A stretch of DNA of 64,000 bases from the NCBI GenBank assembly GCA_039545355.1, contig BCJJ01000014.1:561914-625913 (forward strand), read 5' to 3'. This document shows positions 11,354-23,941 of the stretch, in pieces; the first letter of the stretch is position 1, and every line of letters begins with the position of its first letter. The notes beneath the pieces are model-generated. The model saw nothing but the letters and a program-made list of their open reading frames with translations, searched no databases and was not told the origin of the DNA. The translations under genes were made by a program, and so were the position numbers. This DNA comes from Trichosporon coremiiforme. Taxonomy: Eukaryota; Basidiomycota; Tremellomycetes; Trichosporonales; Trichosporonaceae.

Positions 11354-11575
11354 TAGGAGGGAAGAGAAGGGACGAAGGGGAGGGTGAAAGCGGACGAACA
11401 CTTGCGCAGGCGCATAAACCAGCATTAGTACCATCACAGCAATCACGAACTCGGGCATTCACGTATGCATGTGTGTAAGATAACCCCAGGCGAGGCATAG
11501 GCGTGTTCAGGTAGTGGCCAGAACGGCGCGAGGGATAGCTTAGAAGGGTGGGGGTGGAAAAAGGGCAAAAGACAA
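11354..11575. other. LIM gene 3' UTR region
   Basis: Short spacer between the LIM gene stop and the tRNA. On the - strand a T-rich run (about 11556-11573) directly follows the tRNA and would serve as a Pol III terminator. Confidence 0.5.
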
Positions 11576-11646
11576 GGTCCGACTGGGAATCGAACCCAGA
11601 TTACAAGAATCAGAATCTTGTGTACTAACCGTTATACGATCAGACC
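11576..11646 (-). tRNA. tRNA-Gln (anticodon CTG)
   Basis: A complete 71-nt cloverleaf without an intron. The 7-bp acceptor stem is GGTCTGA / TCGGACC with one G-T pair. The D-arm and A box read through TCGTATAACGGTTAGTA. The anticodon stem CAAGA/TCTTG encloses the loop TTCTGAT, giving anticodon CTG, which reads CAG (Gln). The B box GGTTCGATTCC and T stem are intact. CCA is not encoded, as expected in eukaryotes. Downstream on the - strand comes a CTTTTG then T5 run (within 11556-11573), the Pol III stop. Confidence 0.95.
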
Positions 11647-12214
11647 CGTTGTTTTCTCGATGTTCTGCATCCCTGCACGCCGGTCATACGCAGTCGCTGG
11701 CTCCCACTCCGGTTTCTGACCATTCTAAAACATGCAGACGTGTTAAATGAGCAGCCTTGACAGTAGAAGTGCTGTTGTGTGGCTGAGAAAAGTGTAGATC
11801 GTAGCTGCAAACGGGACGATGTCCGCCGACGTGCAACTCAGGTGGCGACTGGACGAGCGTTGTTAGCTTCCGGCTCAAGCGCTGCCAGGGCGGCGTCCGC
11901 CTCTGTGCCACCAGTGAGCAGCTTGCCGCTGTGTGCTCCCAAGTGCATACTCTTACAGGACCGTGGAGCTCACCGAGACCAGTCACGTCGCAGACTGGGC
12001 AGCTTGCAGAGCAGCGGAGCCACTTCGAATGGCAAATCGAGGGAGGGACACAGGGACGAGGGGGGGCCTGGAGGAATAACGTTAGCGCCCACTGACGTAT
12101 GTGCCCCGTACGCCCTACGGTTACGATCATCGGCCACCCGTGCCTGGCGTCACTGTCGCCACCAGGCATGACCCGAATGCATCTCGACTCCGCTCACTCA
12201 TCCATCCAACTACG
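11647..12214. other. Intergenic region upstream of the sugar transporter
   Basis: About 570 bp holding the tRNA upstream flank and the transporter promoter. The frame of the transporter runs open upstream to about 12101 but without an ATG, so those 38 codons are probably leader. No other gene seen. Confidence 0.5.
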
Positions 12215-14955
12215 ATGTCCAGTCTCGGCCGGAGTCCGCGCGACTCGCCCATCCGAAACTTTGGGCGTACGCCGCCGAGCGCAGCGAGTGCGAGTCGCGG
12301 CTCGCGAGCTAGGAGCTCGGAGCCGACGCTGCCCGCCATGTCCGCCACCCCGACCCAGATAAACACGAACACACACACGAACGGCAGCAACGGGCTCAGT
12401 CACGGCCGACCCTCAACAGGCGCTGGAAGCCAGGAGCAGGTCCGCTACACGAGTCTGTCGAGCCTCATGTCGCCCACGAGCCGGAGTAATGGCAACGGGT
12501 GGATGGCGAGGGAGCCTGATTCACCGACTGCGCGCCGCTTCACTGGGGGCTCGTCGTCCCCGCCGCGCTTTGGGGATAGCGGAATGTCGCGCATTGCGCC
12601 GCCGCCGAAAGAGGCGCCGCGCCTCAGCACACTACAGCTCATTGCGCTCACCGTTTCCATGGGCGGTAGCCAGGTAAGCTAGCAAGTTCTTGTCTGGAGC
12701 TGACGACAGATCGCGTGGAGCGTCGAACTCGGATACGGAACGCCATACCTCCTTGGACTTGGTCTCAGCGAAGAGCTGACTTCCCTCGTCTGGCTCGCGG
12801 GACCGATTTCGGGTCTCGTTGTGCAACCTCTCATCGGCGCGATCTCGGACTCGTCCACGAGCCGATACAGGCGCCGATACTGGGTCATCATGAGCACGGG
12901 GCTGCTCGTGATCAGCGGTCTCGGGCTCGCTTTCACGCAACCTGTAGCCAAGGCTATTGTCGACATCATCGGCGGTGGGCAGGGCGACTGGGACCCGAAC
13001 ACGCAGAAGATGGTACGGGCTCTGCTGTGGCTGATGCTGACGTGATAAAGGTCAAGAAGGTCGCGATCCTGATCGCCGTGTTCTGTTTTTACTGCCTCGA
13101 CTTTGCTTTGAATGGGTATGTCTATCCAGCTACGTGGTGTTCCGCAATTCAGCTAACAGTTGCAGCCTTCAAGCGGCCCTGCGCTGCCTTGTCTTCGACG
13201 TGACGCCAAGCGAGCAGATCAACTCTGCCAACGCCTGGAACGGGCGCTTCAACCATATCGGCAACATTGTAGGATTCACTCTCGGCTTCTTGAACCTGAA
13301 CAAGGTGCCTGTCCTTCGACTCCTGGGCGGGGACCAGTTCCGGAAACTGTGTGTTGTCGCCCTCGTCATTCTCATCGTTACGGTGTGGATCACATGCGCC
13401 ACGTTCGAGGAGAGCGAGCGGCCGCAGCTGTTCGGACGCCGGTCCAAGTTCCGCGACATGATCAACACCATCCACGAGGCGGTCCTTAGCCTTCCCCGCC
13501 CCGTCAGGCGGATGTGCATGGTAAGCTGGGGGACGCTGACCTAAGCTGACGTAGCAGGTCCAAATTGCAGCGTTCATGGGGTGGTTCCCGTTCCTCTTCT
13601 ACTCGACGACGTACGTTGCTGAAGTCATGGCGCACGAGATCGGCCGCGAGCCAGACCGGAACTACGCCACGCGCGTCGGCAGTTTCGCTCTCCTCATACA
13701 CTCTTTTGGTAAGCTGCTTCGGCATTGTCGTAGAGCTAACGCCCAGTCGCGATCATTGCTGGCACAGTGCTCCCGAAACTGGCCGACCGCGACCGCCGCC
13801 TCCTGAAGCCGACCGAGGTGATCGAGGAAGACGCCGAGCTCGAATCGCCAGAGAGCGCACAGCGCGACCAGGTCGCTGGCGCCGAGACGGCGCGCGTGCG
13901 CGAGCTCGTGCGCGTGTGGAAGGCGGACGCGGCGCGTGACGGTCGACCTCTGAAGTTGCCAAGGAGTGAGTCCCCCAGCAGCTAATCTCTCGCAACGCTC
14001 AAGCTGACCATCAGTGCCCTTTATGCTGCGCAACGTGTGGACGTTTGCGCTCGTGCTTTTCTTCGTGCTCATGATGTCGACCTTCTTCATCACGACCGTC
14101 TGGCAGGCGACAGTCATGATTGCGCTCGTCGGTATCTGCTGGGCTGTCGCTTGCTGGGTACCCTTCGCCATGATGATGGAGTTCCTGAAGGAGCTCGAGC
14201 AAAAGCCTGCACCTATTCCTGGGTCAGGTATTTCGCAGACTGTATCCTACGGCACTATGGAGAGTCCCACCGGGTCGTTGAGGAGTACGCGCAGCCATCC
14301 CGAATCGCCCACGAGAGCGAGACCAGCGAGACCAGGTCTCAAGAACAGGAGTTACTCGGCCACAGACCTCGAAGGCGCAGGACAGGAGTACATTACCCAC
14401 GGCCCCGTGGCGGGCGGCACGATCATGGGCATCCACAATCTTGCCATTGTTCTGCCGCAGTTTATCGTGAGTCACTCCTCGCTCAGAATCCTCTTAGCCA
14501 CAACCCCTCGGAACCCTTCGAAGAGGATAGCTATAGCGGTAGAACTCTAGCTGACACCAGGTCGCGATTGTTGCGTCTGTCATCTTCCGCGTCGCGGACG
14601 GAGATCCCGACGCAGACCCCGGACTCGAGAACAAGACGGGCGTCGCGTGGGTGCTCCGCTTTGGCGGGCTTATGGCGCTTGTTGGGGCGTTGATCTGTCG
14701 ACGCGTGCCGCCGACGAGGACTGAGAAGGTGAGTTGAGCGATGAAATGGTCGTCACGCCGCCCTTTGGGCCATTGAGCCTCTTGGCGGCCCAACTCCGAT
14801 CCACCGTCGTCACTGCGTGGGCAGAGTTGAAGGGAGCAGCTGTGGAGATAATGGAGCTGACACACCAGGCTATGCGGAGACGACTGGCTGAGATACGCGA
14901 GGAGGCCGAGGATCCGGAACCCGAGGAGCGGCCGTACGAGGATGAAGTAGATTAA
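12215..14955 (+). CDS. Sucrose/alpha-glucoside transporter of the GPH (SUT) family
   Basis: Nine exons (12215-12673, 12710-13012, 13051-13115, 13166-13520, 13558-13708, 13747-13965, 14015-14466, 14561-14728, 14869-14955) give 752 residues. After a Ser-rich cytoplasmic N-terminus of about 135 residues comes IAWSVELGYGTPYLLGLGLS, then WLAGPISGLVVQPLIGAISD, closely matching transmembrane helices 1-2 of plant SUT and S. pombe Sut1 proton-sugar symporters. Further helices follow through AIVASVIF near the C-terminus, about 12 in all. The central loop (residues about 480-560) is charged and long, and a second Ser-rich loop lies at about 640-700. The C-terminus is strongly acidic. Start ATG 12215 is the first in frame. 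Likely role: proton-coupled uptake of sucrose, maltose or related glucosides at the plasma membrane. Confidence 0.88.
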
Positions 14956-15215
14956 GCAGTAGACCATAAGGGGTCATCAGGTTGTTTGTCACTACCAACA
15001 TAACATATGCATGAGAACATAAAGCACGTATATGGGCGCTGGCGCACAGCACCGGCAATGTAAATGAACGTGTTGAGAGTCGGGTTCGATCGGGATTTCT
15101 GCAAGTCGCTTGTCAAGCGGTCTCGTGTACAGTGTTGAAAGTACATGCGTGGGTACGTGTGTCGTGTCCCACAGGAATTCTCCTTTTTCATCTGAGATGG
15201 CTCCGCCGAGCAGAC

Positions 15216-16331
15216 TTAGAGCTCGGCCTCCTTCTCCTCGGCCTCGTGGTGCTCGTTATGCTCCTCCTCCTGCTCCTCAGCCGTCTGCTGCTGGGGCGGG
15301 GTACCCTTCTCGCCCCGAACGGCAATGTACTTCCAGCCATGCTTGCCCGCATACCTGAATCCCTTGGCAGCAAGCTGCCACCCCTTACCCTCGCGCTTCT
15401 CGAGATTGTCCGCGAGGCCGTCCCAGACATTGTTGCTCCAGTCCTCAATGCGCACATTCTCGTAGCCCATCTGCTCCAGCTCGGCCGCGTACTCGTCCAG
15501 CGTCTGGGGACGGTCGATGACGTTGCGGTGCGGCACGCCGAGGGGGAGCGCGAGCCACATGCCCAGAATACGGCCGGGGAAGTTGGTCAGCTTCGCCGGG
15601 GGCAGGACGTCGGTGTATGCCAAAACGCCCCCGGTGCGGAGAGCCGAGTGCGCGTTCGCCGCGAACTGGTACACGGTCGGAGGGATGTGGTACGCTACGT
15701 CGAGGGCGTAGATCAGGTCGAAGGGCTGGGCGGGGCCAGAGGCAAGCACGCGTTCCGGGTTAAGAGGGTGGTCCACGTCCTTGCCGGCCGTGTAGCTGGC
15801 CGAACCTGTGTAGTACTCGACGGAGGATTCGGGGTAAACGGAAGTGACGAGGCCGCGGGCAGAAGTGACGTCGGAGGGGAGAGTCGTGAGGCCGGTCACG
15901 TTCGCGCCCTGCGAAAGGTGGAGGACTGATGTCAGCTGCTTAGAAAGAGGAAAGCTGGTAGTTGAAGATGGATATGATGGTACTTACGCAGCGTCTCGCC
16001 GCCGCCGAAGCCGATGTCAAGGGTGCGACCGTCGGTCTGGGCGTCGGCGAACTGGAGCAGCTTATTGGCGAGAGCCTCGTTGGCCTGGGTGAAGCTCTCA
16101 TTCGGAGACTGAAACGTCAGCTATCCATCAGGCGTCAGGTAAGCTCACAGTCCAGTATCCCATGTTGCGCCAGCGGGGGACCCGGCCGTCGACCTTCTGG
16201 CCATCGTTGAGCGTCTCGGCGTCCCAGTAAGCGTACGACTCGACATACTGGGGCGGAATGAGGGGCTGGACGGTCCGCCAGATGAGCGGGAAAGCGGACA
16301 CGAGGACGAGGAGGTTTCCTGCGAGTGTCAT
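15216..16331 (-). CDS. Membrane-anchored SAM-dependent methyltransferase
   Basis: Three exons (16331-16149, 16108-15988, 15925-15216) give 337 residues. The N-terminus (TLAGNLLVLVSAFPLIW) is one hydrophobic helix, probably a membrane anchor. RWRNMGYW is followed by class I motif I, LDIGFGGGETLLLHL, spanning intron 2; choosing the acceptor at 15926 restores the helix after the glycine loop. A motif II-like segment FDLIYALDVAYHI and motif III-like HSALRTGGVLAYTDVL follow. The layout resembles sterol- and small-molecule methyltransferases, but the substrate cannot be named. The C-terminal 30 residues are Glu/Gln/His-rich and disordered. It is divergent from ribokinase with 226 bp between start codons and convergent with the sugar transporter (260 bp between stops). 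Confidence 0.8.
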
Positions 16332-16557
16332 TGTGGATGGTTTGATGTCGAAGGAACGGATCGCAGAAGCAACTGTGAGGTATGCGGAGGTGCCGCGGCG
16401 GTTGTTGTGTCCGGGTCATCCTCGGGAGAACTCAACGTTGATCCGGCTAACTCGACCACCTCCACTCACCTCCACTCAATTGCGCCGCCCTCCCACTCCC
16501 TATCCCCCCTATCGCTCCGCCCCGTATCTGCCTTCACTCCATTCACCATCTCACACC
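16332..16557. promoter_or_regulatory. Bidirectional promoter between the methyltransferase and ribokinase
   Basis: The start codons face away across 226 bp. The 90 bp ahead of the ribokinase start are C/T-rich with repeated CTCCACTCAC-like words, as in other leaders of this window. No TATA box is evident. Confidence 0.6.
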
Positions 16558-17799
16558 ATGGCCTCCAAAGCGTGTCTCTGTCGTGGCTCTATCAGTAAGC
16601 TGCGAAGGCTAGGCAAGCTGACGCCAGACATCGATGAGTTCTACCTCCTCCCGCACATTGTCCGCCCTGGAGAGACGATAGCCTCCACTGGCTTCAGCCG
16701 CAAGACGGGTGGCAAGGGCGCCAACCAGGCTTTCGCGTGTGGACGTGCCGGCGGACGCGTCGTTCTCGACGGCAACATTGGCGCTGATGGCGAGGCAGCC
16801 AAGAAGTTCATCGAGAGTGGCGGCGTCGACGTCTCTCGCGTCCACGTTCTTGACGGCGAGGTGAGCTACGGACCTCAGCTAAGCTGACGACAGGTTACCG
16901 GACGAGCAATCATCCAGCGCGCGGCTGATGGCGAGAACAGTATCGGTGAGTCTGCTATCCTCGTCAACGAAGCGGCGAGCCGCTATGGAGGCGAAACGGA
17001 GCGGACCGGGCAGCCCGAGGTCACCGTCCAGTCGCCGCTCAGGGCTTGAGCGCCACTGACGAGTGACTACGAGTGACGAGTGACGGCGCGAAGGAATGTC
17101 AGCTGACATCCAGTGCTGCACGCCGGCGCGAACGCCAGGGCTGACGCGAATGGCCCTCAGCTGGAAGGCTACACGCATGTGCTGCTGCAGAACGAGATCC
17201 CGCTTGTCGACACGCTGGCGTACATGCGTGAGGCTGGGGCGCGTGGGCTGACGACGGTCTACAACCCCTCCCCGATGCCCAGCGTCGCTGAGCTCCGTGC
17301 TTTCCCGTGGGACTGCCTCAAGTTCCTGATCGTGAACGAGGGCGAGCTTGAGGCCATCCTCGACGCTTACGAGAAGGTGCCTGTTGACGCCGGGCTCAGC
17401 GTCGCCGAGGCAAGCATTATCCGCATGAAGGCGCTGCACGCCGCCAAGGAGTTCAACCCCAAGATCGTCATTGTCACCACCATCGGACCCGACGGCGTCC
17501 TCGCCCTCGTTCCCGGACAGGAGATCCAGAGCTTCCCTGCCGTTCCCGCCAAGAAGGTGGTTGACACGACCGGCGCCGGAGACACGTTCGCCGGCTACTT
17601 CACCGCCATGCTCATGGAGAAGGGCGACGACGCGCCCCTCAAGGACATCTTCCCCACCTGCATCACAGTGAGCTAGGCGCTTAAACTCGGGTAGCTGACA
17701 ATACAGGCGTCTACTCTCGCCGTCGAAAACCCCGGCGCGATGGAGAGCATCCCCGCGCGCGCCGACGTCGACGCCCGCGTCGCGACTCTCAACCTCTAA
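16558..17799 (+). CDS. Ribokinase (PfkB family)
   Basis: Five exons (16558-16594, 16628-16860, 16894-16945, 17114-17667, 17707-17799) give 322 residues. The N-terminal GSINIDEFY block, rebuilt across intron 1, is the sugar-contact start of ribokinases; GGKGANQA is the PfkB signature 1 region; DTTGAGDTFAGYF carries signature 2 with the catalytic Asp and the anion-hole GAGD. The enzyme phosphorylates D-ribose to ribose 5-phosphate with ATP, feeding the pentose phosphate pathway. Length is typical. Introns 1 and 2 are each 33 nt, the shortest in the window; intron 3 is 168 nt, unusual for this gene. Start ATG 16558 gives a short N-terminus directly before GSINID, as in the family. Confidence 0.93.
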
Positions 17800-18331
17800 G
17801 AACACTCTGAACTCCTGGCTTCTCGGAAACGTACATCAATGTAAACCAATCACAAGAATCACAAGAATAAGAGATAGATAAAGTAGATATGAAAGCATTA
17901 TGGACCCGAATCTGTGGACGCAGGCATGCTCGGGGTTGCACTGTTCCGGGCCCCTGTCATCCAACACACCAAGGAGAGTCATCGGGAACGTCAGCCGCTA
18001 CCAACGTCCTGCGGGTTGCACACTTGTTCGGGCATCAGAGTCCCTGGTATCCACATTTGTCCGGTGTGCGCGCCGAGGTGCGTTGAGGGGCAGAGCGCGC
18101 TCGCTGCGGAAGACGACGCGGAAAGGGTTAAGGGAGGGATCGACGGGATGTGCTTCCACGTGGGTGCGAACAACAACCCGGTGGAGACCCCGGATTTCGA
18201 CGCACTCCTCCCCTCCCGTCGCGTCACTTCCGCCATTGTGCCAGCGCATCTTCGACGACCTCTTGTTCTTTGGCTTTTGCACAACGCTTCTGCTTGCCCG
18301 CGAATCTACTGCAACTGTTACCAACGACAGA
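17800..18331. other. Intergenic region between ribokinase and UGGT
   Basis: About 530 bp holding the ribokinase 3' UTR (AT-rich, 17800-17900) and the UGGT promoter. No coding sequence or recognisable RNA seen. Confidence 0.5.
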
Positions 18332-21300
18332 ATGAAGTGGCTCGCCGGTGCTGCTGCGCTCGCCGCCGTGGCGGCGGCCGCGCCGCAGTCCTCCGTGCCG
18401 TTCAGCGTTGGCGTAGAGACAGCTTGGAGCGCACCTCCACTACTCCTCGAAATTCTGTGAGTGTCTGATCTGGTTGTGCAGATGTCGACGGGTGTCTATG
18501 TGCATGCGTAAACCCTTCTTGTGGGTCTCAGTACGCGCACTGCTTTCGCCCACGATCTCTGGCAGCTGCCAGTCGCCCCTACGTAGCTGACGGCAGTGAA
18601 ACGGCCTACGATGAGTCGGCGTCCTCCTACTTCCCGCTCCTTCGCTTGATTACATCCCACATCGTTGGACTCCGCAAGACGCCCGAGTCGCAGTATGAGC
18701 ATGCCCTGCAGCTGATGGGAACGCACCACATCTGCTCCGGCGACGAGTCGACGTTCAACCTCGCCCTGTCGCTGCACACGACAGCCCCGCGCATTGAAGC
18801 CGCGTTCTCCCAGTATGCGAAGCTCGACGAGGCGGCTCTCGGTGTGTCGGACTGCGCAGCCTGGGTCGAGTTCCAGGGCAAGGCGTACTGTGATGCCGAG
18901 AAGCTGCGCGTCGCTGTCGAGCGCGGCATCGATGGCAACTCTACCGAAGTTCCGATCCGCACCCTCCCCTTCGACCATGTCTCTGGTGCCGAGCCCAAGG
19001 CCGTGTTCTACTACTCGCCCAGCCCTGATGCGCTTCCCCTTCTGAAATACCTCGACAAGCACACTAAGTCTGTCCCCGAGTTCGCCTATGTTGTTCGATA
19101 CCGTCCCACGGGCGAGCGTACCCGCAAAACCCCGCTCAGCGGGTACGGTGTCGAGATGGCGCTCAAGAAGACTGACTACCTCGTCGTCGACGACCGGGCG
19201 CGCGCTAAGGGCGGCAAGCAGGTCGTGTTCGAGAACAAGCAGGCCGCCGCCTTCCCCGAGCTCGGCGAGGACCCGTGGACTGAGAACTCGAAGCCTCTCA
19301 CCGAGGAGGAGACGAAGCGTGAGTTGTACGAAACAGCATCGACTGACAAACAGGTGTCGGTGTAAACGCAATCACTGTGATCAAGAATGCCAAGAATCCC
19401 CTTAAGGCTTTCACCGATTTGTCCCAGAACCTGCCCAAGTACACTGCTGCGCTCGCGCGCAAGGTCACCGCGCCTGAGAACATCAAGAAGCGCGCCCGCA
19501 TCACGGGACACGAGTACCCCGTCTCGCCCCTCTTCCTGCTGAACGGCAAGGTCATTAAGGACGCTGACGTGAACGCCTTCGGGTGAGCTAGGATCTCTAT
19601 GAGCTCAGCTAACGTGCAGACTTCTGAACGCAATCCGCTCAGAGCGCCCCTACATCAACACCCTGCTCGACATCGGCTTCACGCCCAGGGAGGCGGTCGA
19701 GCTCATGTCGGACGAGGTCATCGGCACGGCGCAGGCGAGCACAAGCCCGTCCGAGGGTCTCGTCGACGCCAGCGACCGTGAGGAGGGCGGTAACGTTATT
19801 GGCTGGATGAACGATATCGAGAACGACGCGCAGTACGTGCGCTTCCCGAGCAGTCTGAACGGAGTGAGTTAAGTAAATCGCCTCATTGCTGACTCTCAGT
19901 ACATGCGCCCCGTATACCCGGGTCAGCTGCACCTCGTGCGCCGCAACGCGCTGAACGCCATCCTCGTTGTCGACCTGTCGACGAGGGTCGGTCTCAGCAC
20001 TGTCGCCAACGAGGCCCTCGGTTTCGTTAAGCGCGGCGTGCCTGTGCGTTTCGGTGTCGTCCCCGTCGGCGACAACAAGGCCGGCAAGATCTTCTTCTAC
20101 ATCAACGAAAAGATTGGCCGCGAGGCTGCGAACGACTACATCAAGACGGTGAGTCGGCCAGCTGGCGTATGTCTCATGACACATAGCTGACATCAGCTTG
20201 ACACGATCACGGAGGGCGGCAAGGTCACGGACGTGGCAGTTGAGACCGCGTACGACTCCATCACCGAGTCGGCCGTTGGCGAGTGGCCCCCCTTCGACGC
20301 GGTTCTGAAGAGCAAGCTCGTGACGAAGCGCTCCCAGCGTGCGCAGGACTGGCTCGAGCGTGTCGGCATCACGCCCTCGGAGACCACGGGCGGTACGCTC
20401 ATGGTGAACGGCAAACCGATCGCGATCGGCACCGGATGGACGCGTGCGCTCCAGAACGAGCTCATCTCCATGACGCAACTGCTGCAGCAGCTCATTGTCG
20501 GCGGCGCCGTCGAGGAGGACAGCGACATCTCGACCGTCTTCTACGACCTCCCCACTACCCTCAAGCGCAAGTCCAAGTACATCTTGCCGAAGCAAGGCGA
20601 GAAGCTCGTCGTGTACAACCTCGCCGATGTGTTCAATGGCACCGCCGATGTCCTCGCCGAGAACTTTGTCTACCCCGGTAAGTTTGACTACTGAAGCAGA
20701 GAACTGACCTCAGTTGGCGACGAGGCCGTGCCCCTCACGACATGGATCGTTGGTGACCTCGACTCGAACGCTGGTCTTACGCTCGCGCGCAACGCCCTTG
20801 AGCGCCTGCAGACCGAGGGCAGCCGCTCTCGCCTCGGCTTCGTCAACGTCCAGCCTCCCGGAGGCTCCGGTCTCTTCTCGTCGCTCCTTTACGAGCTCAT
20901 CAGCACCGGCCAGCTGAACACAATCAAGCCCTCCCAGCTGATCGAGTTTATCGACGAGCTGAACAGCCGCGAGACGAACATTGACCAGCTGACTCTGGAC
21001 GAGATCCAGGCCGGTCAGGCGCCGCAGGAGCTCGATACGGAGGGCAAGGACGAGCCTCTCAACGCCTTCACGGGCGCCGGGTGGACTGTCGGCGTCACGG
21101 CCGAGGCTGGCAAGTTCTGGTCCGTCGGTCAGACAGTCGCGCACCGCCTCGGCGTCAATGGCACCGAGCCTTATGTGCTCGTGAATGGTCGCCTGATCGG
21201 CCCCATCGACGAGCCGGAGGTGCTCCGGCCCAAGGCGTTCGGATTGCTCGAGGACTTTGAGGGCAAGAAGCGGGTCGACCCCGTCGCGCAGCTCGTGGCG

Positions 21301-23941
21301 TCAATGTCCATCGGTGACGGTAAGGATATCCCTCGGTAAGTAAGATGGATCGTGGCAAGCTAACAGACAGCGAGCGCCTCGCCGACATTGTGATGCGCAC
21401 GTCGTCCACCATCGCGTCGGCTTACAACCCTCGCGGGGCCGAGGGCATCTTCATGCCGTACTCTGGCCCCCGCGCGCGCCCCTACGAGCAGATGGACAAG
21501 GGCGAAACGTAAGCTAACTCGCGCTGACATTTCAGCTGACATCAGTTCGATCCAGATCGGCGACTTTGAGAATGCGCTGTACCACGTCGGCGTCATTGTC
21601 GACCCGATCTCCGAGACGGCTCAGCGCTGGTCTGGCCTGCTCGAGCTGCTCTCGTCGCTCGACCGTGTCGCGATCAGCGTGCACTTTGACGTCGACCCGC
21701 GCCCCAAGGAGATCAAGGTGAAGCGGTTCTACCGCGAGAGCCTCCGCGCGTCTCTCACCTTCGATGTGGACGGCAACGAGGTGTCCCCGGACGTGCGCTT
21801 CGTCGACCTGCCCTCCTCGCCCATCTACACCCTCGGTATGAGTGTGCCTCAGGCTTGGATCATCAGTCCCTCCGACTCGCCGCTCGATCTTGACAACCTC
21901 ATGCTCGGCCAGCTGGGCGAGCCGACCCACGTCGAGTTCGATCTGAAGCAGCTCGTCATGGACGGCCACGCTAGGGAGGGTCTGTCCACGCCCCCGACGG
22001 GTCTGCAGCTCCAGCTTCGCGCCCAAGGAGAGGACGATGTCGTCTCCGACACGCAGGTCATGACCAACCTGGGATACCTGCAGTTCAAGGCGGCTCCGGG
22101 CGTCTACGACCTTGCCATCCGCCCCGGCCGCGGAGAGGAGGTGTACGAGATGCAGAGCGCAGGCAACGAAGGTTGGGAGTCGCCTTCTGTCAAGGACGCC
22201 GGCGACATTGTGACCCTGACGTCTCTCGAGGGTAATACAATCTACCCCCGCTTCACGCGCAAGGAGGGCATGGAGACGGCCGACGTGCTCGAGATTGAGG
22301 AGCCGGCAGGCTGGCTGAGCAAGTGAGTCGACACCTTTCAGCTGCCCTGCCACCAATAGCTTCAGCTAACGCCCAGGATCAAGAGCGCCGTCGGCCTCGC
22401 GCCGGCCAAGAAGTCGCGCCACGCCGACATCAACATCTTCACGGTAGCCAGTGGGCTGCTGTACGAGCGTTTCGCGTCCATCATGATGCTTTCGGTGATG
22501 AAGCACACGAAATCGACCGTGAAATTCTGGTTCATCGAGAACTTCCTCTCGCCGACGTTCCTGAAGTTCCTGCCGCAGATGGCGGAACACTACGGCTTCG
22601 AGTGCGAGCTCGTCACGTACAAGTGGCCTGCTTGGCTGCGTGCACAGAGCGAGAAGCAGCGTATTATCTGGGCGTACAAGATCCTCTTCCTGGACGTGCT
22701 CTTCCCCATGGACCTTGACAAGGTCATCTTTGTCGATGCCGACCAGATCGTCCGTACCGACATGAAGGAGCTGGTTGATCTCGATCTCGAGGGCCACGTA
22801 TACGCGTACCCGCCCATGGGCGATGATAGGGAGGAGATGGAGGGCTTCAGGTTCTGGAAGCAGGGTGAGTCACTTGCCGCGGGATCGCGAAGCGGCCGAG
22901 CGCAGCCTACTTATCGTTGAGCGTATCTGCACGCCTCGGGGCTTTGCTCGCCTAGGGAGCTATGACCATTGGACGGCCAAGCTAACACACAGGCTACTGG
23001 AAGAATGAGCTGCGCGGCAACCCATACCACATCTCCGCGCTTTATGTCGTGGACCTGCAGCGCTTCCGCGCGCAGACGGCCGGCGACCGCCTTCGCGGCA
23101 TGTACCACGCGCTCTCTGCCGACCCGAACAGTCTGGCGAACCTGGACCAAGACCTGCCCAACTCGATGCAGCAGCAGATCCCCATCTTCACGCTCGACAA
23201 GGACTGGCTCTGGTGCCAGACGTGGTGCAGTGACGAGTCGCTCAAGACGGCAAAGACAAGTGAGTGGCGAGCGAATCGAGCTGCGAGTGCGCACGGCACA
23301 CAGCGACAGCAGCTGGGAAACCTGCATTGTTGAGCTAACATACAGTCGACCTGTGCCAGAACCCCCTGACAAAGGAACCCAAACTCTCGCGCGCGCGCCA
23401 AATCCCCGAGTGGGACAGCTACGACCGCGAAATCGCCGACTTTGCTGCGTCCCTGGGCGCGTCGGAGCTGGGCGGAAGCGTGGACGAGTTGGCCGGTACG
23501 CTCGAGAAGGCTCAGGGTATTGCTTCTTCTGACTCTGACTCGTCCTCTGACTCCACCGAATCCTCTGAAGAGGAGGCGCTGGAGAAGGAGCTCGAGCACG
23601 AGAAGCAAGTCCAAGCCGAGCAAGACGCGGCGCTCGAGGAGATCCTCGCTGATGCCGACGCGCCCGTCTCCTCGGAATCTGACCGTCCCGAGTCCAAGCG
23701 CAAGACTGGCCCCAAGGAGGAGTCCAAGGGCGGCGTGAAGCAAGACACTGATGCCCGGCAACATCCCGCCGACGGGCGGGCTGCGGTGCGCGACTCGGTC
23801 AACGAGGAGGAGGTCGAGGTGCTCGTCACTTATTCTGATGAGCCGGGGGCGGTGTGGGAGCCCGCACTGAAGCGGGATAACACGGAGCCCGACTCGGACT
23901 CTGACGCTGAGGCTGAGGAGGTCGTGCATGATGAGCTCTAA
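18332..23941 (+). CDS. UDP-glucose:glycoprotein glucosyltransferase (UGGT)
   Basis: Twelve exons (18332-18456, 18597-19318, 19354-19582, 19620-19863, 19900-20148, 20197-20677, 20714-21335, 21371-21508, 21546-22322, 22377-22864, 22993-23259, 23346-23941) give 1,645 residues. A signal peptide ([17 protein letters not shown]) opens the chain. The large N-terminal half is the thioredoxin-like folding-sensor region. The GT24 catalytic domain starts about residue 1350 with [15 protein letters not shown] and holds the D-x-D motif [11 protein letters not shown] and a [12 protein letters not shown] block. The chain ends in HDEL, the ER retrieval signal. The enzyme re-glucosylates misfolded N-glycoproteins in the ER so that calnexin rebinds them. 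The last 130 residues before HDEL are very acidic and Ser-rich, longer than I expect for the family. It converges on the Num1-like gene. Confidence 0.96.

Noticed and set aside
12101..12214. Upstream extension of the sugar-transporter frame by 38 codons
   Set aside because: It has no ATG in frame; the first ATG is at 12215.
19639..20595. 318-codon open frame on the - strand within UGGT
   Set aside because: It runs through three proven intron positions of UGGT and has typical antisense composition.
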